From contig CALSSN010000024.1 of the NCBI GenBank assembly GCA_943789025.1, positions 1 through 49,422 on the forward strand: a stretch of DNA of 49,422 nucleotides. The letters run 5' to 3'. The notes below the pieces were generated by a model, which ran no database searches, was not told the origin of the DNA, and worked only from the letters and a program-made list of their open reading frames with translations. Source of the stretch: an uncultured Verrucomicrobiales bacterium (GTDB lineage: Bacteria > Verrucomicrobiota > Verrucomicrobiia > Verrucomicrobiales > DEV007). Made by a program: the position numbers and the translations under genes. Shown piece after piece: positions 8,979-17,710 of the stretch (positions are counted from its first letter, which is position 1; the number at the start of each line of letters is the position of its first letter).

Positions 8979-9497
8979 TTACCAGCCTTCGGAGACTTCG
9001 CTCATAATTTCGGCGGCGACGATGCGGGTCGCGTCAGTGAGAGCCTGGCGCTCGGTGAGCTGGAAGTTGTCATTGAGGATTCCGAGGTTGCTGCTGCCGC
9101 TGGCTGATCCTGTGAGCAGGATGTCTCCAGTGGAGAGATCCTCGACGTAGTAGTCGCAGTTGATAGAAAAGTCGAGCTCACGGGAGACGAGACGGTTCCC
9201 ACGCAGCGACCGGAATGGAGATCGTGTGGTCTCTTTGATCCGAACGATAAGTGCCGCGTCGGCTCGGTCCCGGGGAGCGATTTTGTAGGAGCCGTCAGCC
9301 ATGAAAGCCTTGATGGTGGCATTGGTCACAGGAACCGAGAGCCGGGGCTCAAGCGTTTCGTTGATGAAGGTGGGAATGGCCAATGTCTCGACGTGCGCGA
9401 GCAGTTCAGGCTTGGATGGCCCGAGGCGATAGCCGCTGCATGAGGAAAGGAAAAAAGCCGCGGCAAGGGCTAGAATGCTGATTTCGATACGCTGCAT
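8979..9497 (-). CDS. lptE: LptE-like LPS-assembly lipoprotein
   Basis: A 172-residue lipoprotein. The signal peptide ends in LSSCSGYRLG, a lipobox followed by the GYrlg stretch common in LptE, the plug of the LptD channel that inserts lipopolysaccharide in the outer membrane. Further LptE-like blocks are LAIPTFINETLEPRL, a central DFSINCDYYVED strand, and a C-terminal helix TERQALTDATRIVAAEIMSEV. The start ATG is two bases downstream of eight CCTA repeats, so no ordinary Shine-Dalgarno site is in place. The BamD-like gene lies just upstream on the same strand. Confidence is good for the family, less for the exact function. Confidence 0.78.
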   Translation of the reverse strand: MQRIEISILALAAAFFLSSCSGYRLGPSKPELLAHVETLAIPTFINETLEPRLSVPVTNATIKAFMADGSYKIAPRDRADAALIVRIKETTRSPFRSLRGNRLVSRELDFSINCDYYVEDLSTGDILLTGSASGSSNLGILNDNFQLTERQALTDATRIVAAEIMSEVSEGW

Positions 9498-9499
9498 AG

Positions 9500-9531
9500 T
9501 AGGTAGGTAGGTAGGTAGGTAGGTAGGTAGG
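9500..9531. repeat. tetranucleotide repeat (TAGG)8 at the lptE start
   Basis: Eight perfect copies of TAGG on the plus strand, read as CCTA on the lptE sense strand. The array ends two bases before the lptE ATG and so occupies the whole normal ribosome-binding window. Slippage would change the distance between the ATG and upstream signals in steps of four bases. Confidence 0.95.
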
Positions 9532-9614
9532 AAGATGGTTGGTTCGGTCGTTTTCAGTTACAGATCGGATGGCTTTCGGAGAGTGTTTTTCTCGATTGAA
9601 TTTGCCTCGGCACT

Positions 9615-11255
9615 TTAAGGAGTCGGGGGGACAATGGGTGCACTGGGGACGCTTTCGCCACCTGAGGGTGGTGGTGGAAGTAAAAGATTTCCTGTCTCGC
9701 CAGGCATGTCCTGCTTAGGAAGCGCAGCCGGCAAGTCATTTTGACCGATGACGTTGACTGGCGGAGAGAGTCGTGGTTTGGGCTTTTTCAGGAGGTGGTC
9801 CAGGTCAGGGGCTCTCGGGCCGACGTAGCGAGGATTCGCTTTGATCAGAAGAGTTTTGCTGCCGTCTTTGTGGTGGACCGAAGCGAACTTGGACTGACTT
9901 TTTTCAGCAGGCTCTTTTGGGGTCTCCTTGAAGCTGCCGAGTAACCTGGAAGTGAGGTTGGACTGACTTTTTTCAGAAGGCTCTTTTGGGGTTTTCTTAA
10001 AGATGCTGAGGAACCTGGAGGTGAGTTTGGACTGACTTTTCTCAGAAGGTTTTTCGTTAGAAAGTTCCTCGTCAGAAGGGCCTTCGTCAGAAGGTTCCTC
10101 GGCAGATTTATTGAAAATGTTATGGAAGGTAGAAACGAATTTGGACTGACTTTTTTCAGAAGGTTCTTCGTCAGAAAGTGCTTCGTCAGATTTATTGAAA
10201 ATGTTAAGGAAGGTAGAAGCGAGTTTGGATTGACTTTTTTCAGGTGTCTTTTCGGGCAGTGTTGCTGGAGCTGTTTCTGAATTTGACTCTCCCGTTGCTT
10301 CACGCAGAAAGTCGAGTCGCTCCGTGGCTTCAGCGTAGAATTCAGAGTCCGGGAAATTCGCAATGCCCTGGTAGTAGATTTTTGCGGCTTTCAGCTTCCC
10401 AGTCTTTTCATAGAAGCGTGCGATTTCCATGTCCTTGCCGAGATCTCTTTTCTTCAGGTTTGAGAGAATGGCTCGGGCGTCTGGCGACTCCTCGGCGTCG
10501 GGGTTCTCGAGAACAAATGTCTGCATGGCTGCCTGAGCCTCGCGGATACTCCCGACATCTTCACTTTTTAAGGAGACGAGATTGCTGATCTGTCCAATAC
10601 GGAATTGCGCGTCTTTGGCTTCTGGAGAGTTGGGGTAGTCGTCAACCACCCTCTGGTAGGCGGCAACGGCTGCGGGTCGACGGCCAAGGTCCTGCTGTAT
10701 CTCGGCAATGCTGAACATGGCTTTGGGTGCATCCTTCCCGAACGGAGCATTTGAGATGACGGTCTCATACATCTCGATGATCCTTGAACTGGTCAGCTTC
10801 ATGGGAATGCCCACAAAAGTCACTTTGTTGCCAGCCTTGGCTCCTTCTGCGATCTGAAATTGTTCTTTTACAGCTTCAGCAAACCGCGGGCTCTGGCGGT
10901 ATTTGGTGATGAGTTTCTGGTGGGCTTCAAAAGCATCTTCGAGATTGCCGGCTTGCTTATGGAGCGAGCCGATCTGGAACTGGGCGTCGGCGGCGGCCTC
11001 AGTGAGTGGATAATCCTTGATGATCTTCTCGAAGGCTTTGATCGCCGCTTTTTCTTTTTCTGTTTCGGCGACACGCTCGGCGTCGACTAACTGCTCGGTG
11101 GCGGCTTGTTCAATCTCGAGTTTTTCTTCTTCCTTGAGTTCTGTCGTTGGAGGCTTTTTGAAGAGTTTTTTCAGAAAGGCATGGCTATCCGTCGGAAAAG
11201 CGAAAATTCCGAGGGTCAGAGCCAGAGTGAGGGAAGGGACAAACAGACCTTTCAT
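9615..11255 (-). CDS. BamD/YfiO-like tetratricopeptide protein with internal repeat region
   Basis: A 546-residue exported protein. It has a signal peptide at residues 1-26 ending DSHA; no lipobox cysteine is seen. Residues 60-330 are helical repeats of the outer-membrane lipoprotein BamD/YfiO type (AADAQFQIGSLHKQAGNLED, IEMYETVISNAPFGKDAPKA, AAYQRVVDDYPNSPEAKDA). Residues 340-460 hold five copies of a unit built on SEKSQSK, followed by an amphipathic piece such as STFLNIFNK or SRFLSIFKK and an acidic or KEP-rich linker. The last 90 residues are proline-rich. BamD proper is about 240 residues, so everything after 330 is an addition. The gene lies directly upstream of lptE, fitting a role in outer-membrane assembly. 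Confidence 0.75.
   Translation of the reverse strand: MKGLFVPSLTLALTLGIFAFPTDSHAFLKKLFKKPPTTELKEEEKLEIEQAATEQLVDAERVAETEKEKAAIKAFEKIIKDYPLTEAAADAQFQIGSLHKQAGNLEDAFEAHQKLITKYRQSPRFAEAVKEQFQIAEGAKAGNKVTFVGIPMKLTSSRIIEMYETVISNAPFGKDAPKAMFSIAEIQQDLGRRPAAVAAYQRVVDDYPNSPEAKDAQFRIGQISNLVSLKSEDVGSIREAQAAMQTFVLENPDAEESPDARAILSNLKKRDLGKDMEIARFYEKTGKLKAAKIYYQGIANFPDSEFYAEATERLDFLREATGESNSETAPATLPEKTPEKSQSKLASTFLNIFNKSDEALSDEEPSEKSQSKFVSTFHNIFNKSAEEPSDEGPSDEELSNEKPSEKSQSKLTSRFLSIFKKTPKEPSEKSQSNLTSRLLGSFKETPKEPAEKSQSKFASVHHKDGSKTLLIKANPRYVGPRAPDLDHLLKKPKPRLSPPVNVIGQNDLPAALPKQDMPGETGNLLLPPPPSGGESVPSAPIVPPTP
9885..10250. repeat. in-frame coding repeats inside the BamD-like gene
   Basis: Five degenerate copies of a 66-114 base unit, each containing ggactgactttt followed by tcag on the plus strand (starting near 9890, 9960, 10030, 10141 and 10226). 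They encode the SEKSQSK units. Copy spacing is always a multiple of three, so copy-number change would keep the frame. Confidence 0.85.
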
Positions 11256-11372
11256 GTTAGCGCAGGATAGAGAGGAGCGGTATGGGCGTCAAGCCTGAGG
11301 GGAGGTATAGAGAAGATTCTGTTAGCAGGGAGCTTTGAGGAACGCCGGGAGGGAGTCGCAGGCGGCAGTTCC

Positions 11373-12135
11373 TCAGAAGAAGAGCATGCGGAACCCGGCA
11401 ATCAGCGCAAAGAGAAAGAGAAGCTGCTCGAAAAGCCGCTGGTTGATGTGCTCGAGGATCTTTCTTCCAAAGAAAATGCCCGCGAGAATAGCAGGAAGAA
11501 AGACGAGGTCGATGGTCAGAGATCGGGTGGAAATGATGTCGAGATTCCAGCCAATGGGAACTTTGAGGAGGTTGAGGAGAAGAAAGAGACGAGCTCCAAG
11601 CCCGAGGAAATGTTTTTTCTCTAGACGGCGGACGAGACCGTAGATTGAGTAGAGTGGTCCGGCTGCGTTTGCCATCATAGTGGAAATGCCGATCGAGAGT
11701 GCGGCTGCCCAGCGGAAGCTGCTGTCGTCGGGAAGAGTGGCGAGGTGGCGGTCATTTCTCCGGCGCAGCCACTGCAGGAGCAGCATGACGAGGATGATGG
11801 CCCCGATGGCGTGCCGGACGAGCGTCTCGTTCATCGTTCCCATGGCGATTGCGCCCAGCGAGACGCCGATGAGGCACGGCCCGAGGAGGGGCCAGACATC
11901 GCTCCAGGAAGCATGCCGGCGGAAAAGAGGAAAGACGATGATGTCGCAGAGAATGAGAAGTGGCAGGACGAATGCCGACCGACGCCCGAGCGCCGAAGAT
12001 CTCGGCCATGATGATCACGTTGACCAGAGTCAGGCCGGGGAGCCCCGCTTTGGAGACCCCGAGACAGAAGGCTCCGCAGCAGCCGAGAAGCAGGCTGGCC
12101 AATGAGAGGTCGAGGAATTCGAGAGCGAGCGGCAT
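11373..12135 (-). CDS. TauE/SafE-type permease (one frame break here)
   Basis: A membrane protein of about 253 residues when repaired, resembling the sulfite exporter TauE/SafE family of small-anion permeases. The first half, from ATG at 12135, reads LLLGCCGAFCLGVSKAGLPG, the family's first helix and its GxxK-aG-PG motif. The second half lies in another frame from about 11970 and reads ALSIGISTMMANAAGPL, the family's second repeat. The break near 11975 is explained by one surplus C (ATTCGTCC for ATTGTCC), giving VGIVLPLLILCDIIVFPLF across the join. Hydrophobic segments continue to the end GFRMLFF. The substrate is unknown. It is divergent from the deacetylase gene. Confidence 0.8.
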
Positions 12136-12242
12136 GTCACGTCATCGGGCTTCAGGGTCGTCGGGATTCGGGATCTGTCGAGAGAAGCTGGGTGATCAAC
12201 GCTCATCTCGGATCATGGGTCTCTTTGAGCCGGTCAGGAGAA

Positions 12243-12266
12243 CTCTCTCTCTCTCTCTCTCTCTCT
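12243..12266. repeat. dinucleotide repeat (CT)12
   Basis: Twelve perfect CT units, 46 bases upstream of the deacetylase ATG and 107 bases upstream of the divergent permease start. It lies where promoter or leader elements of the deacetylase gene would be expected. Confidence 0.95.
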
Positions 12267-12312
12267 GTTGCTTGTGTTGCCCGTGAAATTCCGTATTTTT
12301 AACGAGGTTGCC

Positions 12313-13683
12313 ATGAGGAAAACTGTGAGATTTGAGGTCGTAAAGCGGGCGACTTTGTTGCGAGAAATCTTTTTGATCTTCGCGCTGGTGTTCGCTTTTG
12401 CATTTCTTGTTGGTTGCGGTTCTGACGAGAAGCCGATTTTCGAAGTGGAGGTGGAGGTGCCGGTGCCTCTGACGCCTGAGCAGGAGAAGATCAATGCGAT
12501 TCTAGATAGCCCAGAGCTCTTTGAGCCAGTTGTTGAAGGGACGGTTGCGGCGGAAGAGGCCTTTGTTCTCAATAAAGCGGCCCAGGTTGCAGTGCTCTGC
12601 TACCATGATTTTCATGTCAGTAAGGCAACGGAAATGGTCATGCCTGCGGCAAAATTCCGGGATCAGATGAGAGCAATCAAGGAGGCAGGGATTCCGGTGA
12701 TTACGATGGCGGACTTCCTGGCGTGGCTTCGAGAAGAAAAAAATGTTCCTGACCCGTGTATTCTGATCACGATTGATGACGGGTGGGACGCGGTGCATTC
12801 CATTGCCTTTCCAATTCTCAAAGAATTCGAATTTCCTTTTACGATTTTTCTCTATCAGGATTATCTGAACGCAGGTGGGCGGTCTCTCGACCTTGATGAG
12901 CTGAAAGAACTCATGAGCAATGGAGGTGAGATTGGCTGCCATAGCGTCACCCACACGAATATGGCAGACAAAGCCGAGAGGGATCCGGCGGCATATCGCG
13001 AGTATCTCCAGGTCGAGCTGGGTCAGTCCAAACGCTTTCTTAAAGAAGTTACAGGCGTTGAGTCTAAGGTCTTTGCTTACCCGTTTGGAAAATACAACGA
13101 TCAGGCGATCGAAGTTGCTGAAGATTTCGGATACGAGGCGCTATTTACGGTCAATGGGCGTCGGGCAAGCTGGTATGACCCGCGTGCGGAACTAGGGCGT
13201 TTCGTGGTTCATGGCGACAATGATTTCAATTTCAATTTGGCGACTGGTTTCCGAAGTCGTGATGGAATCGAAGCTGATCCCTCTCTGAGCACGGGCGATG
13301 CGAAGTTGCCTTTTACGACCTTCCCGGCGCCGGAGGAACGAGTGAAAGAGCGCCGCCCCGAGATCCGCGTTGATCTCTCCGGCTTGGATGATGCGCTCCC
13401 TGAGTCGATTGAGATGAAGGTGGGAGGATTCGGATCGTTGCGGACGGATTTTGATCCGGCATCAAGAACAGTCCGCTGCCGGGTGCCTCAGAGCATGCGT
13501 AACCCGGAATGTCTGGTGTATTTTTCAGTTCAGGTTGAGGGTGAAAGTAAAGCTCGTTCGGTCTCGTGGCGTTTTTACTTCGATAAGAATGCCCTCTACC
13601 TTGAGAAGCCTGAAGAAACACGACAGCTCCCACCGGCAGTTGATGAACCAGGGATGGAGAGGGGTGTGCAAGAGAGTGTCTGA
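12313..13683 (+). CDS. polysaccharide deacetylase lipoprotein
   Basis: A 456-residue carbohydrate esterase 4 (NodB-type) enzyme that should remove acetyl groups from a cell-envelope or extracellular polysaccharide. The start ATG follows GAGG with good spacing. A signal segment ends in FLVGCGSDE, a lipobox, so it is membrane-anchored. The metal-binding motifs are visible: TIDDGW near residue 150, the HxxxH in GCHSVTHTNM near 205, and YPFGKYND near 250. After residue 320 comes a beta-rich C-terminal part of about 130 residues with no recognised motif. The stop overlaps the next gene, a glycosyltransferase, so the two may act on the same glycan. The acceptor polymer is not known. Confidence 0.86.
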   Translation: MRKTVRFEVVKRATLLREIFLIFALVFAFAFLVGCGSDEKPIFEVEVEVPVPLTPEQEKINAILDSPELFEPVVEGTVAAEEAFVLNKAAQVAVLCYHDFHVSKATEMVMPAAKFRDQMRAIKEAGIPVITMADFLAWLREEKNVPDPCILITIDDGWDAVHSIAFPILKEFEFPFTIFLYQDYLNAGGRSLDLDELKELMSNGGEIGCHSVTHTNMADKAERDPAAYREYLQVELGQSKRFLKEVTGVESKVFAYPFGKYNDQAIEVAEDFGYEALFTVNGRRASWYDPRAELGRFVVHGDNDFNFNLATGFRSRDGIEADPSLSTGDAKLPFTTFPAPEERVKERRPEIRVDLSGLDDALPESIEMKVGGFGSLRTDFDPASRTVRCRVPQSMRNPECLVYFSVQVEGESKARSVSWRFYFDKNALYLEKPEETRQLPPAVDEPGMERGVQESV

Positions 13684-14491
13684 TTCGGAAGGACTCGACG
13701 GTAGCCGAAGCGGTGGACTGTCCGCAGAGCAAGCCTTCCAGCACGGAGAGCGGGTGCTGGTCAGTTTTGTTTTTCCGGTGCGTGGTGATCCTGCCGGAGC
13801 CTTGGAGCTGGCGCATGCATTGATTACGCACGCACATGAAGAGGGGCTTGCTTCAGGAGAAATCGAAATCCTCGTGGCGGTTGCCGACGATGATGAGGAG
13901 AGAGCGGGAGAAATTCTCGGTGGCAGAAACGGTCAAAAACCCCCAGGGCCTGTCTTCGAGCAGGTAAGGGTCGTACGATGCCCCCACCCTTCAAGGGGAG
14001 GGCAAATGCGGCTGGGCGCTGCCGAAGCGACGGGTGGGCTGCTTGTTTTTCATCACGCCGATAATCCGCTGACGAAAGATCACCTACGTTCATTGCTTCG
14101 CGTTGCACGTGAAGGCAAGGTGTCGAGCGGTGCTTTTTTCAGGGACCTCGGCCATGGTTGGCCGGGCTTAGGAATTGTCATGCCGTTGGCCCGCTGGTGG
14201 CAGCGCAAGGTGGGAATTCTTTACGGCGACCAGACCTGTTTTGTGAAAAAGGATGTCTACGACGCAGTGGGTGGCATGCCAGACATCGTGCTCATGGAAG
14301 ACGTTGCCTTTTCGAAAAAGCTCAGACGGTGGGGAGAAGTCGAGTTGCTTGACCCTCCGGTGTGCCCGGATATGTCCCGGTTTTCCAGGGATGGTCATTT
14401 CCGGAGGAAGCTCGAAAACCTCGCGCTGATCTGTTTTTTTAAGATGGGAGTCTCTCCCACACGACTGAGACGGATCTACGACCGGGAGTGA
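13643..14491 (+). CDS. family 2-like glycosyltransferase
   Basis: About 282 residues with a nucleotide-sugar transferase A fold: VLVSFVFPVRGDPAGALELA at the start, EIEILVAVADDD in the place of the first aspartates, GGLLVFHHADNPL as the DxD-like region, and MPDIVLMEDVAFSKKLRRWG as the acceptor/ED motif. It resembles the TIGR04283-type glycosyltransferases. I set the start at the ATG inside the deacetylase gene (40 bases of overlap); a GTG at 13676 preceded by purines is a fair alternative, since the first 25 residues look unconserved. Overlap with the deacetylase suggests translational coupling. Confidence 0.72.
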   Translation: MNQGWRGVCKRVSDSEGLDGSRSGGLSAEQAFQHGERVLVSFVFPVRGDPAGALELAHALITHAHEEGLASGEIEILVAVADDDEERAGEILGGRNGQKPPGPVFEQVRVVRCPHPSRGGQMRLGAAEATGGLLVFHHADNPLTKDHLRSLLRVAREGKVSSGAFFRDLGHGWPGLGIVMPLARWWQRKVGILYGDQTCFVKKDVYDAVGGMPDIVLMEDVAFSKKLRRWGEVELLDPPVCPDMSRFSRDGHFRRKLENLALICFFKMGVSPTRLRRIYDRE

Positions 14492-14578
14492 AATGGTTGA
14501 AGGAAGAAGGAAGAGGAATTATTTTGGTGACGGTAGTAGTTGCGTGTCCTTTTTGGTTGGTTTTGGATTTAAAATAAG

Positions 14579-15409
14579 ATGGCAGCTAAGAGCGAGGATT
14601 ATCAGTCACGTTTCGGAGCGCTTTCGCGGCTTTACGGAACTCCTGCTGCGCGACGTATTGCGGGCGCGCACGTTTGCGTGGTGGGAATCGGCGGAGTCGG
14701 ATCGTGGACGGTCGAAGCGCTGGCGCGGTCTGGGGTGGGCGCGATGACTTTGATTGATCTCGATGATGTCTGTATCTCCAATGTAAACCGGCAGGTGCAC
14801 GCGCTGGATTCGACCTTGGGTCAGTTTAAGGTGGAGGTGATGGCTCGGCGAGTGAGGGAGATTCATTCGGGGATCGAAGTGCATGCAGTGAAAAAATTTC
14901 TAACTCATGAGAATGCCGAGGAGTTGCTCTGCGGGCATGGATTTGATGTGGTCGTGGATGCAATCGATAACGGAACCTTGAAGTGCGTCCTTCTGGACCA
15001 TTGCCGGAGGGGCGGGGTGGCTTCAGTGACGGTGGGTGCTGCGGGAGGGTTGCGTGATCCGTCGCGAATCCGTCGCTGCGATTTGACCCGCTCACACAGT
15101 GATCCGCTGCTTTACCAGGTGCGGAAGCGCCTGCGTCAACGTCACGGTTGGCCGCGGGGGAACGGGAAGTTTGGCGTGCCTTGTGTTTTTAGTGAGGAAA
15201 TGCCGGTGTTTGCAACCTGCGACGGGGGCGTGGCGGAGCGTCCTGATGAAGGGGCTGGGCGCAGTCTCAACTGCAACACTGGGCTGGGAACGAGTGCGGC
15301 AGTGACAGGAGCATTTGGACTTGCTACCGCTGCATCGGTGCTCGACCTGCTGGGTGATCGAGAAGAAAATCCGGCTGCCCTCAGTGGCGTAGAGGAAGGG
15401 GGGCGGTGA
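14579..15409 (+). CDS. tcdA: tRNA threonylcarbamoyladenosine dehydratase
   Basis: A 276-residue E1-like ATP-binding enzyme (YgdL/CsdL) that cyclises the t6A modification at position 37 of tRNAs. It opens with RFGALSRLYGTPAARRIAGA and the nucleotide-binding VCVVGIGGVGSWTVEALARSG, then LIDLDDVCISNVNRQVHALD, all signatures of TcdA. VVDAIDN and the later PVFATCDGG fit as well. Length is normal. The stop codon overlaps the start of the next gene (TGATG), starting a run of tightly packed genes that ends with pxpC. Confidence 0.92.
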   Translation: MAAKSEDYQSRFGALSRLYGTPAARRIAGAHVCVVGIGGVGSWTVEALARSGVGAMTLIDLDDVCISNVNRQVHALDSTLGQFKVEVMARRVREIHSGIEVHAVKKFLTHENAEELLCGHGFDVVVDAIDNGTLKCVLLDHCRRGGVASVTVGAAGGLRDPSRIRRCDLTRSHSDPLLYQVRKRLRQRHGWPRGNGKFGVPCVFSEEMPVFATCDGGVAERPDEGAGRSLNCNTGLGTSAAVTGAFGLATAASVLDLLGDREENPAALSGVEEGGR

Positions 15410-16341
15410 TGCGTGATCTGCTTCACGCTGCGGTGGCGCGCCGCGCTGCGCTGGATCTCGAGAAAACCGACGCTTTCAGGTTGGTGGATGGCGAGGGTGA
15501 CGGAATCCCGGGTTTGACGATTGATCGCTTCGGCCCGGTGTGGCTGGCTTCGGCTTCGGCTGAAGAAAGCCCGCCACCGAGTCTGATTGCCGCCATGCCG
15601 GCAATGGAAGGAGTTGCAGCTCTGTGGTGGAAAAACCTCGCCCAGGAAGAGAAAAAAGCCCCGCGGTGTGTTTGGTTGAGAAGGCCTCCTGCAGGGGAAG
15701 CGGAGGCAGTGTCACGGCATGTGGTGGAGGAACATGGGATGCGGTTTCACGTCGACCTGGAAGCTGGGTATTCTCAAGGAATCTTTTTGGATCAACGCTT
15801 GAACCGAAACCGCGTCATGCAGGCGAGTCGAGGCAGGTCGGTGCTCAATCTGTTTGCCTACACCTGTGGCTTTTCTGCGGCGGTCGGTCTGGGTGGAGGA
15901 ATTGCGACCAGCCTTGACCTCTCCCAGGTATATCTCGACTGGGGGCGTCGCAACTTTGAGGCGAATGGCCTTGATCCTGAAAGCCATCATTGGTGCCGGG
16001 GCGATGCTTTCGACTGGCTTCGTCGTTTTGCCCGCAGCGGACGGAGATTCGGAGGAGTGGTGCTTGATCCGCCCACCTTCTCACGATCGAGGCAAGGAAA
16101 AGCGCGCCGAACCTTCCGAGTCGAGGATGACTTTGAGCATCTTGTGCACCTGGCGGTGACTGTTCTCGAGCCGGGCGGGTTTCTTCTCGCGACAACGAAC
16201 TGCCGGCGGCTTTCCGAACGGGGTTTCAGAGCGATGGTTGAAGCAGGGGCTGGGGGCGCTGGAGAGTTGCTTGAAATGCCTCCTGAATTTCGTGGCGAGC
16301 CGTATTTGAAGAGCGCCTGGTTCTGTGCGGAAGGAAGATAG
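15409..16341 (+). CDS. RlmI-like class I SAM-dependent methyltransferase
   Basis: A 310-residue methyltransferase of the RlmI/RlmK (COG1092) group, which methylates 23S rRNA bases. Visible features are DAFRLVDGEGDGIPGLTIDR (the N-terminal PUA-like piece), GYSQGIFLDQRLNR, the SAM loop LNLFAYTCGFS, DLSQVYLDWGRRNFEANGLD, and LDPPTFSRS, the catalytic motif. It is shorter than RlmI of E. coli (about 396) because the N-terminal domain is reduced. ATG overlaps the tcdA stop and is preceded by a strong GAGGAAGGGG site. The precise target base is not evident. Confidence 0.85.
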   Translation: MRDLLHAAVARRAALDLEKTDAFRLVDGEGDGIPGLTIDRFGPVWLASASAEESPPPSLIAAMPAMEGVAALWWKNLAQEEKKAPRCVWLRRPPAGEAEAVSRHVVEEHGMRFHVDLEAGYSQGIFLDQRLNRNRVMQASRGRSVLNLFAYTCGFSAAVGLGGGIATSLDLSQVYLDWGRRNFEANGLDPESHHWCRGDAFDWLRRFARSGRRFGGVVLDPPTFSRSRQGKARRTFRVEDDFEHLVHLAVTVLEPGGFLLATTNCRRLSERGFRAMVEAGAGGAGELLEMPPEFRGEPYLKSAWFCAEGR

Positions 16342-16374
16342 ATGGGCAGGAAAGGAGATGGTAAGGAGAGAAGT

Positions 16375-16998
16375 ATGAAAATCGGTTTCAGAGCGCAGTG
16401 GCACGGGTTGCGCTGCCTTGAGTTGGTGGCAGAGGAAGAAGACCCCTCGCCGGTGCTTTTCCGATCGTTGGCGAGTGTCGCGGAGCGTCTGCGTGACGAC
16501 CAGGTCGTAGATGGAGTGGTGACGTCGTATCGTTCTCTTGCCGTCTACTGGGATAAGCTTCCGGAGACTGGGAGTGAAGCGCGAGTGTTGGAAGTGGCAG
16601 GCGGAGACTTCACTCACGCGGGAGACGTGCGGAGGCATGCAGTAAGTGTTTGTTACCACGGCGAAGACCTGGCTCGGGTGGCAGGACTGGGGGGAATGAG
16701 CGAGGAGGATGTGGTGCGAATCCATACTTCGAGCGTCTACACAGTCGCCGCGATCGGATTTCTTCCGTATTTCGGCTACCTTTGGGGTCTTGCCGAGGAG
16801 CTGGTTACACCACGGCTCGCACTGCCCCGGCCGCGGGTGCCTAAAGGGGCGGTCGGAATTGGAGGAGGGCAGACGGGAATCTACCCGGAAGGCAGTCCGG
16901 GTGGGTGGAATCTGATCGGTCAGGTTGGCGAGACCGAGTGCGATGAAGTCTGCCGGGAGCTGAAGGTTGGCGATGAACTCTGCTTTGAGGTGCTGTGA
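16375..16998 (+). CDS. pxpB: 5-oxoprolinase subunit B
   Basis: A 207-residue protein of the KipI/allophanate-hydrolase-subunit-1 family. With PxpA and PxpC it forms the ATP-dependent 5-oxoprolinase that opens pyroglutamate to glutamate. VTSYRSLAVYWD, VSVCYHGEDLARVA, and the region IHTSSVYTVAAIGFLPYFGYL followed by VPKGAVGIGGGQTGIYP are family marks. I chose the second ATG because AAGGAGAG sits just upstream of it; an ATG 33 bases earlier immediately follows the previous stop. The TGA overlaps the pxpA start as TGATG. Confidence 0.9.
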   Translation: MKIGFRAQWHGLRCLELVAEEEDPSPVLFRSLASVAERLRDDQVVDGVVTSYRSLAVYWDKLPETGSEARVLEVAGGDFTHAGDVRRHAVSVCYHGEDLARVAGLGGMSEEDVVRIHTSSVYTVAAIGFLPYFGYLWGLAEELVTPRLALPRPRVPKGAVGIGGGQTGIYPEGSPGGWNLIGQVGETECDEVCRELKVGDELCFEVL

Positions 16999-17710
16999 TG
17001 CTTGTTAACGTGGATGCAGGAGAAGGGGAAGTCGGGTGCCGGAAGGATCGTGCGTTGCTTGATCATGTCGACGCGGTGAATCTCGCCCTGGGCGGGCATG
17101 CCGGAGACCCCGGTTGGACGCAGGAACTGGCCACGGAAGCGCAAATGAAAGGGGTCTGCGTGCACCTGCACCCGGGATTCCCAGACCGAGAGAATTTTGG
17201 TCGCGAGCCATTTCCTATGGAATGGGGGGAATTGGCTGCATCCCTGACCGAGCAGCGTGCGCTTCTGCCCGAGGTCCGTGTCTGTAAGTTCCACGGCGCG
17301 CTGTATCACGAGGCTACCAACGACAGGCGGCTGGCAGGAAAGTTGGTGGCGTGGTGTCATGAGGAAGGGATTGAAGCGTTGCTGGTTTTCCCCGGTGGCG
17401 CGCTTGAGGCTGCTGCAGAAAAAGCCGAAATAGCAGTGCTTCGAGAGGGATTTATGGACCGGGCATATCGCCTGGAAGGTCAAGAGGAAGGGGGAAGACT
17501 GGTTCTGGCGGAAAGAAAAGTTCCCGGGGCGGTCCACGGTGAGGTGGCCTTATGCCTAGCACAGGCCCGGAAGATCATCGAGGAGGGCAGGGTAGGGTTG
17601 TTGGGTGGAGGCGAGGCGACTTTGGATTGCCGAGGACACTCTGTTTGCATGGTGACAGCGCCACTGCTCTGGAGCTTGCTTCGCGATTGCGGAAGGAGGT
17701 TCTCCAGTGA
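16998..17710 (+). CDS. pxpA: 5-oxoprolinase subunit A (LamB/YcsF), one frame break
   Basis: PxpA is the TIM-barrel-like subunit of 5-oxoprolinase. The start reads MLVNVDAGEGE, and NLALGGHAGDP, VHLHPGFPDRENFGR and KFHGALYHEA follow, matching the family's metal- and substrate-binding stretches. In the uncorrected frame the protein would end at 17747 with an unconserved tail. In another frame the stretch TLCLHGDSATALELASRLRKEV, the normal family ending (LCvHGD), leads to a TGA at 17710, so there is a frame break between about 17600 and 17640. The corrected stop overlaps the pxpC GTG start (GTGA). Confidence 0.87.

Noticed and set aside
9885..10250. Regularly spaced repeats that could be mistaken for a CRISPR array
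   Set aside because: The units are degenerate, of unequal length, always a multiple of three apart, and code in frame inside the BamD-like gene.
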